Shown here one piece after another: positions 21,152-31,327 of a stretch of DNA of 31,327 nt; the first letter of the stretch is position 1; each line of letters begins with the position of its first letter. The position numbers and the translations under genes are program-made. The notes below the pieces were generated by a model. That model saw only the letters and a list, made by a program, of their open reading frames with translations, made no database searches and had not been told where the DNA came from. This DNA is from Paraglomus occultum. Its lineage: Eukaryota; Glomeromycota; Glomeromycetes; Paraglomerales; Paraglomeraceae. The stretch lies in NCBI GenBank assembly GCA_910592205.1, contig CAJVPJ010000269.1:1-31327 (forward strand), given 5' to 3'.

Positions 21152-24101
21152 TTAATGAAAGGGTCCTATTTCATGGCACTCCCGTGCTATGTGTCCGGGC
21201 TGGCAAATGCAACCAAAAATCTATCAGCTGGCGCAAAAATAAAGATCACGTCAACATCGAAAGATCAATTTGAACTTACCTTCCCACATCGGAAACATCC
21301 CGCTGGTTTCTTGTCTTTGGGACCAATCTCGTTACGCTGATAAGTATAGCTTTTCTGCTTGCGGTATTGATCAAAGATATCATTATCGTCTCCCTGAAGA
21401 CCAACCCCGAGATATTTCTGTTCGCCATATCTGACTTCGCCTCCTTTAATGGGTTCCACTATTCCACCAGAAGTAGACCCAAGTCCAGTGCCAGTACCTC
21501 CCCAACCTACAAAGGTTGTGTAGATTAAAAATATTATCAGCAACGTACGAAGCGTTCCGTAAGTAGACATCAACATAACGTACCAAGTTTCTTTAGCATT
21601 TGGAATCCAACATTTTTGTCAGATATCATCTTATCAGATCGTGCTCCTTCCTCTGGTGGAGCATAAAATCCTAGACCACTCGCTTGCTTAACGGGCGACC
21701 GTGATCGAGACCGACTGTAAGACCTACTACGATAGCGCCTTCGGGATGATGATTGATAGTCACGCGAATGATGCCGTTCACGACTGTAACTTCTACTTCG
21801 ACTCTTTCCATACGATCGCGACCTCGACCTGGATCGCGACCTCGAATCAGATATGGATCTAGATCGAGAGCTGGAAACTGCTCTTGTTCGTGACCTTGAG
21901 CGAGAAAAATACTTTCTCGAGCGTGACCTAGAAGATCTTGATATCGACCTTGACGGCGAGCGATGTCTTTTTGATCTCTGTAGTGACCGTCCCCGACTTC
22001 CGTAACGATCTCTCGAACTGGAATCTGACCTGCTCATACTCTGACTTCTACTCCGACTACTACTTCTATAACGCCCGTGTTCTTTTGACCGACTTCGGCT
22101 TCTAGAAGAGTTCGAATAACTGTGTCTCCGACGTCGTCTGGAACGAGACTGCGAGACGGAAGAGGATCTCGATCGTGACGATCGTGATCTACTGAAACTC
22201 CGCTCACGAGACCGTCGTCTACCGCGACCATCGCGGTTGTGTCTATATGAGGAATGACGATTTTTTTCGACTGTTGCTCTTGCTTCTTCTCGTGTTTTTG
22301 CCGCCTCGGCCCTTCGGCTTTCAATAGATTTATAATGATCATCGAGAAAACCGACTTCCCAACCGTCTTTGTCAAGTTCGATCTTTGGTTTATCTGTCCC
22401 AGGTATGGCATCATCACTTTTACCATCTTTGGTAGTACTTTCGATCAGTTGAATACCTTCGTAAAATTTATCCACAGCTTCTAACAATTCTGGAGTTGGT
22501 TGTGGTCGATGAGGTGGAATGCGCACATCTGCTGCGCGAATACTAGTATAAGGAGCATTCTCGGGCTGAGAGCATCAGGGCAATTGTGCGTAAGTAAGGG
22601 ATTAATAATTTTATGGTGTGTTTGGTTGTACGGAGCTTTCTTACCGAAGTCAGTGGGACCATAAGTCCTGCCGGCAGTTCGTGATATTTTTTTTCAGGTG
22701 CTGGAGGCGGCAGAGGTGCAGTAACAGGCGGTCGTGGCATTATTCCTTGTATTGGTATTGGTGGCGAATGATTTGGGGGAAACTGTGTGGGTATTCCGGG
22801 AGGACCAGGGTCCGAAAGATTTCTCAGCGGAGTAGCTACGGATGTAGGCATATGTGGTACAGACTGAGGCATCGGTTGGGGGGGACCATGAAACATTGCG
22901 GGAGGCGGATGGTTCGGTCCATAATAGGGCGGTACAGCAGGTTGGTTTGGATAGTGCACTGACGGAAATGCATGTGGATTGGTCGTGTGGATTGGCGGTG
23001 GAGTGAGAATGCCCTCCCTGAGGGAAGTGATTTTCGCTTCATCAAAGTATCGTTTGTCTTCCCATATAGATATTACCTAGGATTAATTATAAAGTTAAAT
23101 TGAGGAATGATCTTTCATATTACATTCTGCAGTACAAGACTTACCTTTAAGACTTTATCCCGTTGGATATCCTTATTATCCTTAAAATGATAAGCAGAAC
23201 GAAGCAAAGGAAGAATATGCGGGTATACAGACTCTTTGATCCAAAATTCTTGGCGGCGCTCACTACGCTTGACATATTCGAATCAATTTTTCAATGCTTC
23301 ACATATAGGAGGATTGCAAATAATAATACTCGCAAACAAGATACCTGTGAAATAAGATATCGTTCATCAAATAGATTAAATGCAAATTGTCCTCAAACAT
23401 GGTCCGCGTCTTGGCCAGAGCGTTCAGGAAGCGAGCGAGCATGTCGAAATGGGTGGGCGCAGAACAGTGATCGAAAATCCATGTTTTACCTCCCTATTTA
23501 CTCAGCATTGAACGAGCTCAGTTTAAATCAAACTAGCGAGGTAGGGAGCTAAGTAAATTTTCTGTCGAATTTCCAAGATTGGCGCTCACCTGCATATTAC
23601 TTTGTGAACAATCGCGCATGAGCATGTCGAGATAAATGAGAAAATTGTCCACCTCAGCAGGTCCAGCAGAGCCTCTCAAAGCCATCACAAAGTTGTTGAA
23701 TTCCAAGGAGGCATCGCCGACAGCAGTTGTCAATGGAATTATAGGCGGAGGAGGTCTTTGGTATGGAGCAGGAAGATATTGATTAGAGGGTGGAACTGGA
23801 GGAGGGTGGCCAGGATATGTTGTATATGGCGGTTGTTGCGACGGGTATTGACCTAATTCGCGAGTAAAAAGGTTGTAATTAAGATCACCGACCACAATTC
23901 AAAATATGCACAATTATTTCATGTTTATATGATAGTAGTTTAATAGATTAAGTTTATTAAAGATCGTATACACCTTGGACATTATTAAGTTACATAGCTA
24001 AAAGGGTCAACTGCTCCCATTTAATCAACTGACGGAACTAACCAACTTGCAATCTACTCTCATGTTGACATCTTACCTGGTGGTGACAACCACTGAGACA
24101 T
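21152..24101 (-). CDS. CHERP: CHERP-like splicing factor: CID, RS domain, G-patch, CCHC knuckle
   Basis: Exons: 24101-24077, 23852-23590, 23493-23338, 23267-23145, 23076-22645, 22565-21584, 21506-21280 and 21199-21152. They sum to 2256 nt, 751 aa. A CID domain (about 35-200) shows WIFDHCSAP, LHLIYLMNDILFH and ISIWEDKRYFDEAKI. A Pro-rich stretch ends in ELPAGLMVPL, the counterpart of human DLPAGLMAPL. A long RS domain (about 440-630) precedes a G-patch (FQMLKKLGWGGTGTGLGS) and EPIKGGEVRYGEQKYLGVGL. Human CHERP is a U2 snRNP-associated splicing regulator. Two differences stand out: no N-terminal SURP domain, since the first exon is only 8 codons, and a C-terminal CCHC knuckle (CFRCGKPGHIAREC) formed across the last intron. 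Intron 3 needs a GTTTGC donor; a GTATCT 7 nt upstream would break the frame. Confidence 0.9.
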
Positions 24102-25013
24102 TGTTGACAAGAAAGCAAATTGCACAAGCCACCTGATTAATTCCTCACTTTAATGTGACACGAGCAGTTCCATTTCTGGTAAGGTGGAATTAATAATCAT
24201 CTGTATTTTAATGTATATTTTAACAACCAGATGATTCTATGCGTTTCGTGTGTTTCGTGTGTGCTATTAATTCTTTACACTGCGCGAATGACAGCTCCTC
24301 GCATTCGATATATTGCTTGGCACGTTGAGTTTTTTTTGTTAACGTAAAAATGGGAATAGTCTGCTTTCCGGAATACTAGCTCCATTGAGATCATGAGAAA
24401 AGATTGGCCAGGGAAAGTTACTTTGTATTTTTATTTTGGGAATTTCTGTACAATCCAAAGCGACGTCTGTGTTGTCCGGGAAGTTATACATTATACTAAC
24501 CTTTCTTCAATCTTCAGGTGTTGGGTAGATGAATTTTATAATAATTATAATAAACAACACGAAATTAACTTGTTCTTTTACGACACTGTTCGTCAATGTT
24601 ACATCTTTGACAGTTGCTCTACAAAATGGGGTCTGAAGATCATTGACACTATCGCTATAGACGGGTGTTTGTTTTCTTCTACAAAGAGACAACAAACAAT
24701 TTACGTCTTTCTACGTAATAATGACAAAGTTTAACCTTCCGATAGTATAGCAAAAGGCTATTCATTAAATCCGGGCCTTGTACGTGTTAGCGAATCAAAG
24801 ATAGTTATAAGATCTGTTAAGTTACACATCATTCTTGATAAACCCTTAAAAGTCATCCATTTTCCTTAAGATATAGAGTAGACACTTTCCTTCAGATTTA
24901 GGCTTTTTCCCACCTCAACTATCGCCACTCTTTCAATAAATTTGCGTGAGATAAATATTCTTTCAACTTTCAACTCTTTTCACTTGTAAAACCTTTTGTA
25001 ATAATCAACCGCC
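24102..25013. promoter_or_regulatory. Divergent promoter region between CHERP-like gene and RAB2
   Basis: 912 bp between the two start codons, which face away from each other, so both promoters lie here. CT-rich sequence (CCTCAACTATCGCCACTC, TTTCAACTTTCAACTC) precedes the RAB2 ATG. No TATA box or factor site is clear enough to name. Confidence 0.5.
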
Positions 25014-26462
<1,449 letters not shown>

Positions 26463-26720
26463 TTATGTGCAATCCATATCTTATTATTGACGTTCACTCT
26501 TTGTCTCCTAATTTATTGTCGTCGATAATATATACATAAACAAATTGTACAAGTAGATAAATAAGGTAATCACGTTCGACCGGGGATGTCTCTCTTTTTT
26601 TCTTTACTCTATAAATATTTCAATATTATTATTTGATTCAGAACATATGTATTCTAAATTTTAATTTAGACAGTTTTCAACAATTAAAACAATATAAATC
26701 AAAATTCATATAAACTTTGG

Positions 26721-28608
26721 ATGTCAAGAGATTTAACGAAAACCATAGTAGACTCGTGTCATGAACAGTATAGAAAAATAATAAAAAAGACGAAACAAGA
26801 ATGGACGGTTGTTGCGGGAATTGTTGCTGTTTGGGACAAAGGTTTGGCGCCGTAGACAACCCGTTTATAAACTCGCAAGAAATGGTCTTTAATTAGCTTG
26901 TAAAACAAAAAAAAAATAGGACAAGGAGACTATGAAGTCCAATGTATTTCTCTGGGGTAAGTTGTCAAAAGAGCGTCCCCGTTCGGTTTTTTCGTAAACT
27001 GAATTTGACGTCATCTGAAAGGGCGGGTTTGAAATGTCTCCCGCAAAGCAAGCTTAGCTATAATGGAGAACTGGTGCACGATAGCCATGCCGAAGTATTG
27101 GCTCGAAGAGCATTCATAAGGTTTCTATTTTATTGTTGATTCGTTGAAAATCGGCTTACTTGATTATCTTACAAGATTGTTTCATTACAAGGTTTTTGAT
27201 CAATGAACTGAATCTGGCCTTAACTTCCGAGTCACGGTATTTCAGTCTAGTTTCAAATACGAAACAGGAAGATGGTCATACCTCCTTTTTCCGACTAGCG
27301 AGTGACAGAATCTCGTTTCATTTGTATGTGAGCCAGGCCCCTTGTGAGTATATATTACATCTGCGGTGCAGCTGCTTGTTCTTTTGTCCTAATCATTGTG
27401 GAAATTTTCGAATGCAGGCGGTGATGCTTCGACGCTTAGTTTAGCTCAAATCCAGTCATCGGATGACGCAGAGCTATATAAAACGGCATACATTGACGTG
27501 AAACAAAATCGTTACTTGGTCGATAACGATCCGGGAGCACATTATGCGGGATCAAGCATCCGTGTCGTAAATAGTGATGGTTTCCGCAGAGGAAGAATCG
27601 ATTATGAATCAGTAGGCGTGCTAAGGACTAAACCAGGACGAGCAGATTCCGAACCTACGCTTTCAATGTCGTGTAGTGACAAAATAGCATTATGGAATGT
27701 CGTAGGCCTTCAGTCTGCTTTGCTTTCGGAATTAATTGAGCCAATTTATTTGTCGTCTATAGTCGTTGGAGACATGTTTGATCATGATTCACTGGCTAGA
27801 GCCTTTTACGGGAGGTGTGAAGGAGTGCAAGGTGACTATATTTACCGTAAATTGACTAGTCTCCTTGGTGTTTTGATATTAATATGTGCGAAATAACAAT
27901 AATATCCTTGACTTGATATACAAGATCTTCCGCCAAGCTATTCGTTGCATCGGCCGATTATCTCAAAAGCAAAAAGTATCTTTGAATGGTCACGTAGTCA
28001 ATTGCAATTGAGAACGCCTGATGGGAATGCTGTTGTTCCCTCACGCACAGGTAAACAAACAAACAAACAAGACAAAATAAAGAAAGTATATATGCACGAG
28101 TGTTAATTATTCCACATGTGAATCTAGCTATGGTTTGGGCGAAAGGCTTCACGACAGCAGAAATCCTCGTCTCCGGTCGTAAACAAGGAGCAACCAAGGG
28201 CACGAATGGAAAGTATCCCTCTAAAACAAGGTATATATTGGCAACGGCTGAATTGGGTTTTCTCACAGACAAGTTCTCATTATAATGTATCATCCCTCTG
28301 TTAGGAGTTCAGTAGCTAAACTCTGTTTGTTTCAATGCGTAATTGATCTTTTGCGAAAATGCCCGGTTTCATCCTTGCCGTCACATTCTCTAAAGTTGAG
28401 TGCATTTATTCATGCGTTTTTTTTAAACAATCGCTTGTTGCTCATCATAGTCTGTTCCAGATCTCTTCCATATTATAAATTTAAAGCGGCAAGCGCAAAC
28501 TACCAAAAGGCTAAACAAGAGATACGTAGACAAAAGCTCAGAAATTGGATCAAATGTCCAAACGAAATATATTTAAAATTTAATGTTGACGGTGAAATTT
28601 GTAGGTGA
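26721..28608 (+). CDS. TAD1: tRNA-specific adenosine deaminase 1 (adenosine-37 of tRNA-Ala)
   Basis: Exons: 26721-26841, 26920-26956, 27022-27120, 27192-27343, 27418-27831, 27925-28050, 28128-28230, 28305-28394, 28461-28608; 1290 nt, 429 aa. The deaminase core is complete: [12 protein letters not shown] supplies the zinc His and catalytic Glu, APCGDAST the first Cys ligand, and [15 protein letters not shown] the second. The N-terminus ([21 protein letters not shown]) and C-terminus ([16 protein letters not shown]) match the ADAT1 family. The enzyme turns A37 of tRNA-Ala into inosine. Exons 1 and 3 use GTTTGG and GTTTCT donors, and the last intron a GTTGAG donor; these joins are the least certain. 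The start is 258 bp after the RAB2 stop. The stop is TGA. Confidence 0.92.
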
Positions 28609-28777
28609 CGTTTATATTAATGGAACAAATAAAAGGTAGATGGAGTCAACAAAGAGTAGTCACCATTCAACACATTCAAGATATTACAATCAAAATTTAT
28701 ATCGTACAAATAGGGATTAAATAAAATCCACTCATCTAACAGTCTCTATTCTAAATGTTCTATAAATATTGATTACG
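28609..28777. terminator. Shared 3' region of convergent TAD1 and GDA1
   Basis: 169 bp separate the two stop codons. ATTAAATAAAATCC near 28718 contains AATAAA on the plus strand, a plausible polyadenylation signal for TAD1. Transcripts of the two genes probably approach or overlap here. Confidence 0.4.
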
Positions 28778-30680
28778 TCATGTCTTGCACCAATGCGCTG
28801 AATCCAAGACAGCAATGGCTGCCCCAAGACACCATCCCGTCTCGATACCTTTAATCTTTTTTGCAATTTTGACTTCTCTGTCTAACGGGATCTCATATCC
28901 GTAATGTAATAATCCATAGATAAATGTCAGATCCATACAATAATGTGGATTTTTTTCCAACGCCTTCGTTGCTTCAGGCAAATGGGCGAATTTACTGACA
29001 TCGCCTGCGCATACCGCATCCGTCAATTCCCGAAGTTCACCAAGAGAGAATTCGGTTGGCATTCCCAACGGATTAGCCCGATCGTAAAAGTACGAGAACG
29101 CGTAAATATCATTAACTGAAAATGTCTCTCGCAAGGATGGTTGATAAACTCCATCGAAGGCACATGGTGATAACGAACATTCTTTGTTCTTGTCAAACAA
29201 ATGCTCAGTCACTGCTCTACATTGAGCATGTCCAGCACCGGTACCCACAATAGTCGCAACATCATCTGAAGAAGGCAGTATATCTTTCAAAGGCAATTCT
29301 TCAGTGTAATTCTTTGGAAGACAAGGATGCGGCGTCGTTTCATCTAATTCTTCAGCTTTTACACCCGTAGAACCTTTTTTACTTTTAATGTTATACCACA
29401 TTTTTATCATAAATTCTTTTATCCGTTTTCGAGCACTCATCAGACCATAATCAAGGTAGGAATGTTGATAGAGAACATAAGTATGTCCGCCGTATTGGAG
29501 TTCATACCGATGTTCACCTGGTGCGACAGCAGAGTCCTCTGCAGAGTCTGGCTCAAAAACGATCTGAGTCGAACCGCCTCCAAGGTCAAAAATGGCTGCC
29601 GTTGGTTGCTTATGGGCAGAGCCTATGCGTTGCAACAGATAATTTACTGTTATCCAAGCATATACACCTGGTATGAGTATTAAAATCGGGATGGTCAGTG
29701 ATTGTTGAAATTTAAGAGGGTACGTAATCAACTTGCTAACTACCTTCATCTCTACCGTCCATAATTGCGACGCCTTCGTTCGCAATAATAGGAAATGGGT
29801 ATCTACTTTCCAGACGCTTCCTAACAGCATTCAAAATACGAAGACTCTTTTTAGAACCCAACAATCTCAATCCGGCGGTAGCTTTAACGGCAACCGGCGT
29901 ACAGCTATGTAACTGCGCGGGAACATGCTTTAGAGCAACCGCCATTAGTACGTCCAAGCTCTCAGCAGCAGCCTCCGGCTTGTCATCATAACTCGATAAA
30001 CCTGGTTCAACATGATGAAATACTTCATCCTCCAACTGCGGGGAGTTGTTGCAATAATTGAATCGATATACATGAATCCGCGACCCGGTGGAACCAGCGT
30101 CAATCATGAGAGCGTATTGGATCAATGGGCGACCAGGATATGGTTTTTTGCAATGAGATGTCGTGAGTGGCGATGTGGTCGTTTGGGGTGCGGATGTGGT
30201 ATCATCCGTTTGATGATCTGAATCTGAGATTGGACCTGGCAAGTCGTCATCGAATATTCCGTCTACGTGTTGGTAATGAATAATAATGAGGGAAAAAAAG
30301 TATTTGTGAAATGCTTCCTCCTTATCATTTTATCGGTTACTTTACTATTGAGCGAACTGATGAAACTCACCATCTTGATCGAGAGAGAATTTCAGTCGTT
30401 CTTTAGGCACAAGGAAAACCGCCAAACACAAGAAAAAGACAAGTAATGCCATTATCCGAAGCCATAGCTTCTTCCTAGGTTTGGCATTAATCGTCATCTT
30501 GTTGTCAGAGTCGTCGCAACCGAGGGCCTCTTTGGGTATGCTTTTTCGACGAGTTATAAAAGATGAGTTGTATTTTACTGACGTGGATTGCGTGTCGTTC
30601 TCCGAATCACTATGTGAGTCAAACCTTGTTGCTGTTTGTATTGGACTATCGAATTCTTCTTGTTTTAGATTATCACGCAT
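28778..30680 (-). CDS. GDA1: Golgi guanosine/nucleoside diphosphatase (GDA1/CD39 family)
   Basis: Three exons, 30680-30371, 30262-29744 and 29667-28778, give 1719 nt, 572 aa (yeast Gda1 is 518 aa). A cytosolic N-terminus with basic KPRKK precedes one membrane segment (about 72-91, LWLRIMALLVFFLCLAVFLV), so this is a type II Golgi protein. Apyrase-conserved regions are all present: DAGSTGSRIHVYRF, VKATAGLRLLG, IIANEGVYAW (split by intron 2), AIFDLGGGSTQIVFEP and YCMDLTFIYGLLHYGYEI. The enzyme splits GDP left after mannose transfer into GMP and phosphate, and GMP drives GDP-mannose import; it is therefore needed for lumenal glycosylation. The stem after the membrane segment is acidic and Thr/Ser-rich. 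The gene converges with TAD1. Confidence 0.94.
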
Positions 30681-31170
30681 CAGAGAAAGTAACGGAATAA
30701 TAGGTCCATGGGGGTTTTATTTTGTACAGGCTCCAGTCTCTTTGTGTAACATTATTTAAAACCATATTCTATTTTTGAAAGTGCGTAAATAGAGCATAAA
30801 TTACTATAATAATAAACACATTATTGAATTCTTTTTTCATGCCAATATATTTGATACTTCCCTCCTGCTGCAGACTGTAAATATCCGAGAGCATTTTAAT
30901 TTATTTCGCGTAATTCAAAACTCTGAATTGCACGGAAGAACACTCGTGGCTGTCACTAATGTAATGGTTGGAATTGCGTGTAGTCGTTTCGTACTGCTGA
31001 ATTAACAATACGCGCTTGTATCCTTTGCTCCTCTTAAAATTTCATGTCAGCATTGTACATTAGTTTCGAAGCTTTTAGAGATCAAAAATAATGTACATAC
31101 AGATCTGACTATTAGGTCATGTTAAGAATGCGTTCATTGTCAATAGGGAGATATTAACGTTTAAGTGTGC
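30681..31170. other. Upstream region of GDA1
   Basis: AT-rich sequence between the GDA1 start and the Tc1/mariner-like end. It should contain the GDA1 promoter. No coding region was seen. Confidence 0.45.
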
Positions 31171-31327
31171 TACAGTGGGTGACCAAAAGTCTCCGACCAC
31201 CCCTTAAAATTTTCGTTGATCATGCATAACTCCGTAAAAAAACATCAGAATTCTATGAAACTTTAGCCGTAGTTTGCGCTTGTATTGAGCTACATTCCTG
31301 CAAAATTTCAACACAGGTTAATATGTA
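31171..31327 (+). mobile_element. End of a Tc1/mariner-like element, cut by the window edge
   Basis: TACAGTGGGTGACCAAAAGT begins at 31171 and is followed by CTCCGACCACCCC and GATCATGCATAACTCCGT. A TA dinucleotide followed by CAGTG...GACCAAAAGT...GACCACC is the usual form of a Tc1/mariner terminal repeat inserted at TA. The transposase and other end lie outside the window, so autonomy cannot be judged. Insertion is about 490 bp upstream of GDA1. Confidence 0.6.

Noticed and set aside
22618-22962. Plus-strand frame opposite the CHERP-like Pro-rich exon
   Set aside because: It is the antisense shadow of a well-supported exon.
23145-23493. Frameshift in the CID region of the CHERP-like gene
   Set aside because: It arose from using the GTATCT donor at 23344. 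A GTTTGC donor at 23337 with an AAG acceptor before 23267 gives a 70-nt intron and an intact frame.

Overview
The window looks like nuclear DNA of a filamentous fungus, most likely an arbuscular-mycorrhizal (Glomeromycotina) fungus. It is AT-rich. Its genes are cut into many small exons by introns of roughly 55-90 nt. One gene belongs to the fungus-specific STB6-like family. The left end carries kinase-like and DUF7869-type sequences that I associate with the large repeat families of Rhizophagus-like genomes. The fungal call is firm; the Glomeromycotina call is inference from remembered family resemblance. No tRNA, rRNA, CRISPR or bacterial operon was seen.

Left, repeat-derived part (1-5.8 kb). 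A truncated kinase-like gene enters from the window edge (2-499). A decayed DUF7869-type mobile element follows (832-2837), with near-identical outer ends and an inverted duplication of its own 5' coding end. A broken kinase-like gene (about 3281-4740, minus) has two one-base frame breaks and no catalytic-loop aspartate. An unidentified coding-like remnant (4919-5240) and a 95-bp palindromic MITE-like element (5703-5797) complete this part. Frame breaks and stops are concentrated here, whereas every conserved gene to the right can be joined into one open frame, so the breaks look like real decay rather than poor sequence.

Middle part (5.8-20.5 kb). GID8 (6200-7410, LisH-CTLH-CRA subunit of the GID/CTLH ubiquitin ligase) and a DUF202 membrane protein (9467-10175) lie on the plus strand. 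A tract of about 7 kb (10176-17179) has no gene that I can support. It holds purine runs, a 7-nt microsatellite, a 17-C run, a perfect 19-bp inverted pair carrying an AP-1/GCN4-like site, and a TGACA cluster with an 18-nt palindrome. On the minus strand a 14-exon STB6-like gene (17180-20327) has a second copy of the 95-bp element just upstream.

Right, gene-dense part (20.5-31.3 kb). CHERP-like splicing factor (minus, 21152-24101), RAB2 GTPase (plus, 25014-26462), tRNA adenosine deaminase TAD1/ADAT1 (plus, 26721-28608) and Golgi nucleoside diphosphatase GDA1 (minus, 28778-30680). CHERP and RAB2 are divergent and share a 0.9-kb promoter region; TAD1 and GDA1 converge with 169 bp between their stops. 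RAB2 (ER-Golgi traffic) and GDA1 (Golgi GDP hydrolysis) act in the same organelle, but nothing suggests that the neighbours are co-regulated. A Tc1/mariner-like end begins at 31171 and runs off the window.

All exon joins were made by eye from GT-AG borders, phase and family resemblance. In RAB2, TAD1, CHERP, GDA1, GID8, DUF202 and the STB6-like gene the chosen exons sum to a multiple of three and give an open frame. The most unusual points are an 11-nt exon in the RAB2 P-loop, a CCHC zinc knuckle on the C-terminus of the CHERP-like protein, repeated use of GTTT splice donors, and three Trp-to-TGA changes in the mobile element. I did not find a clearly new multi-gene system.
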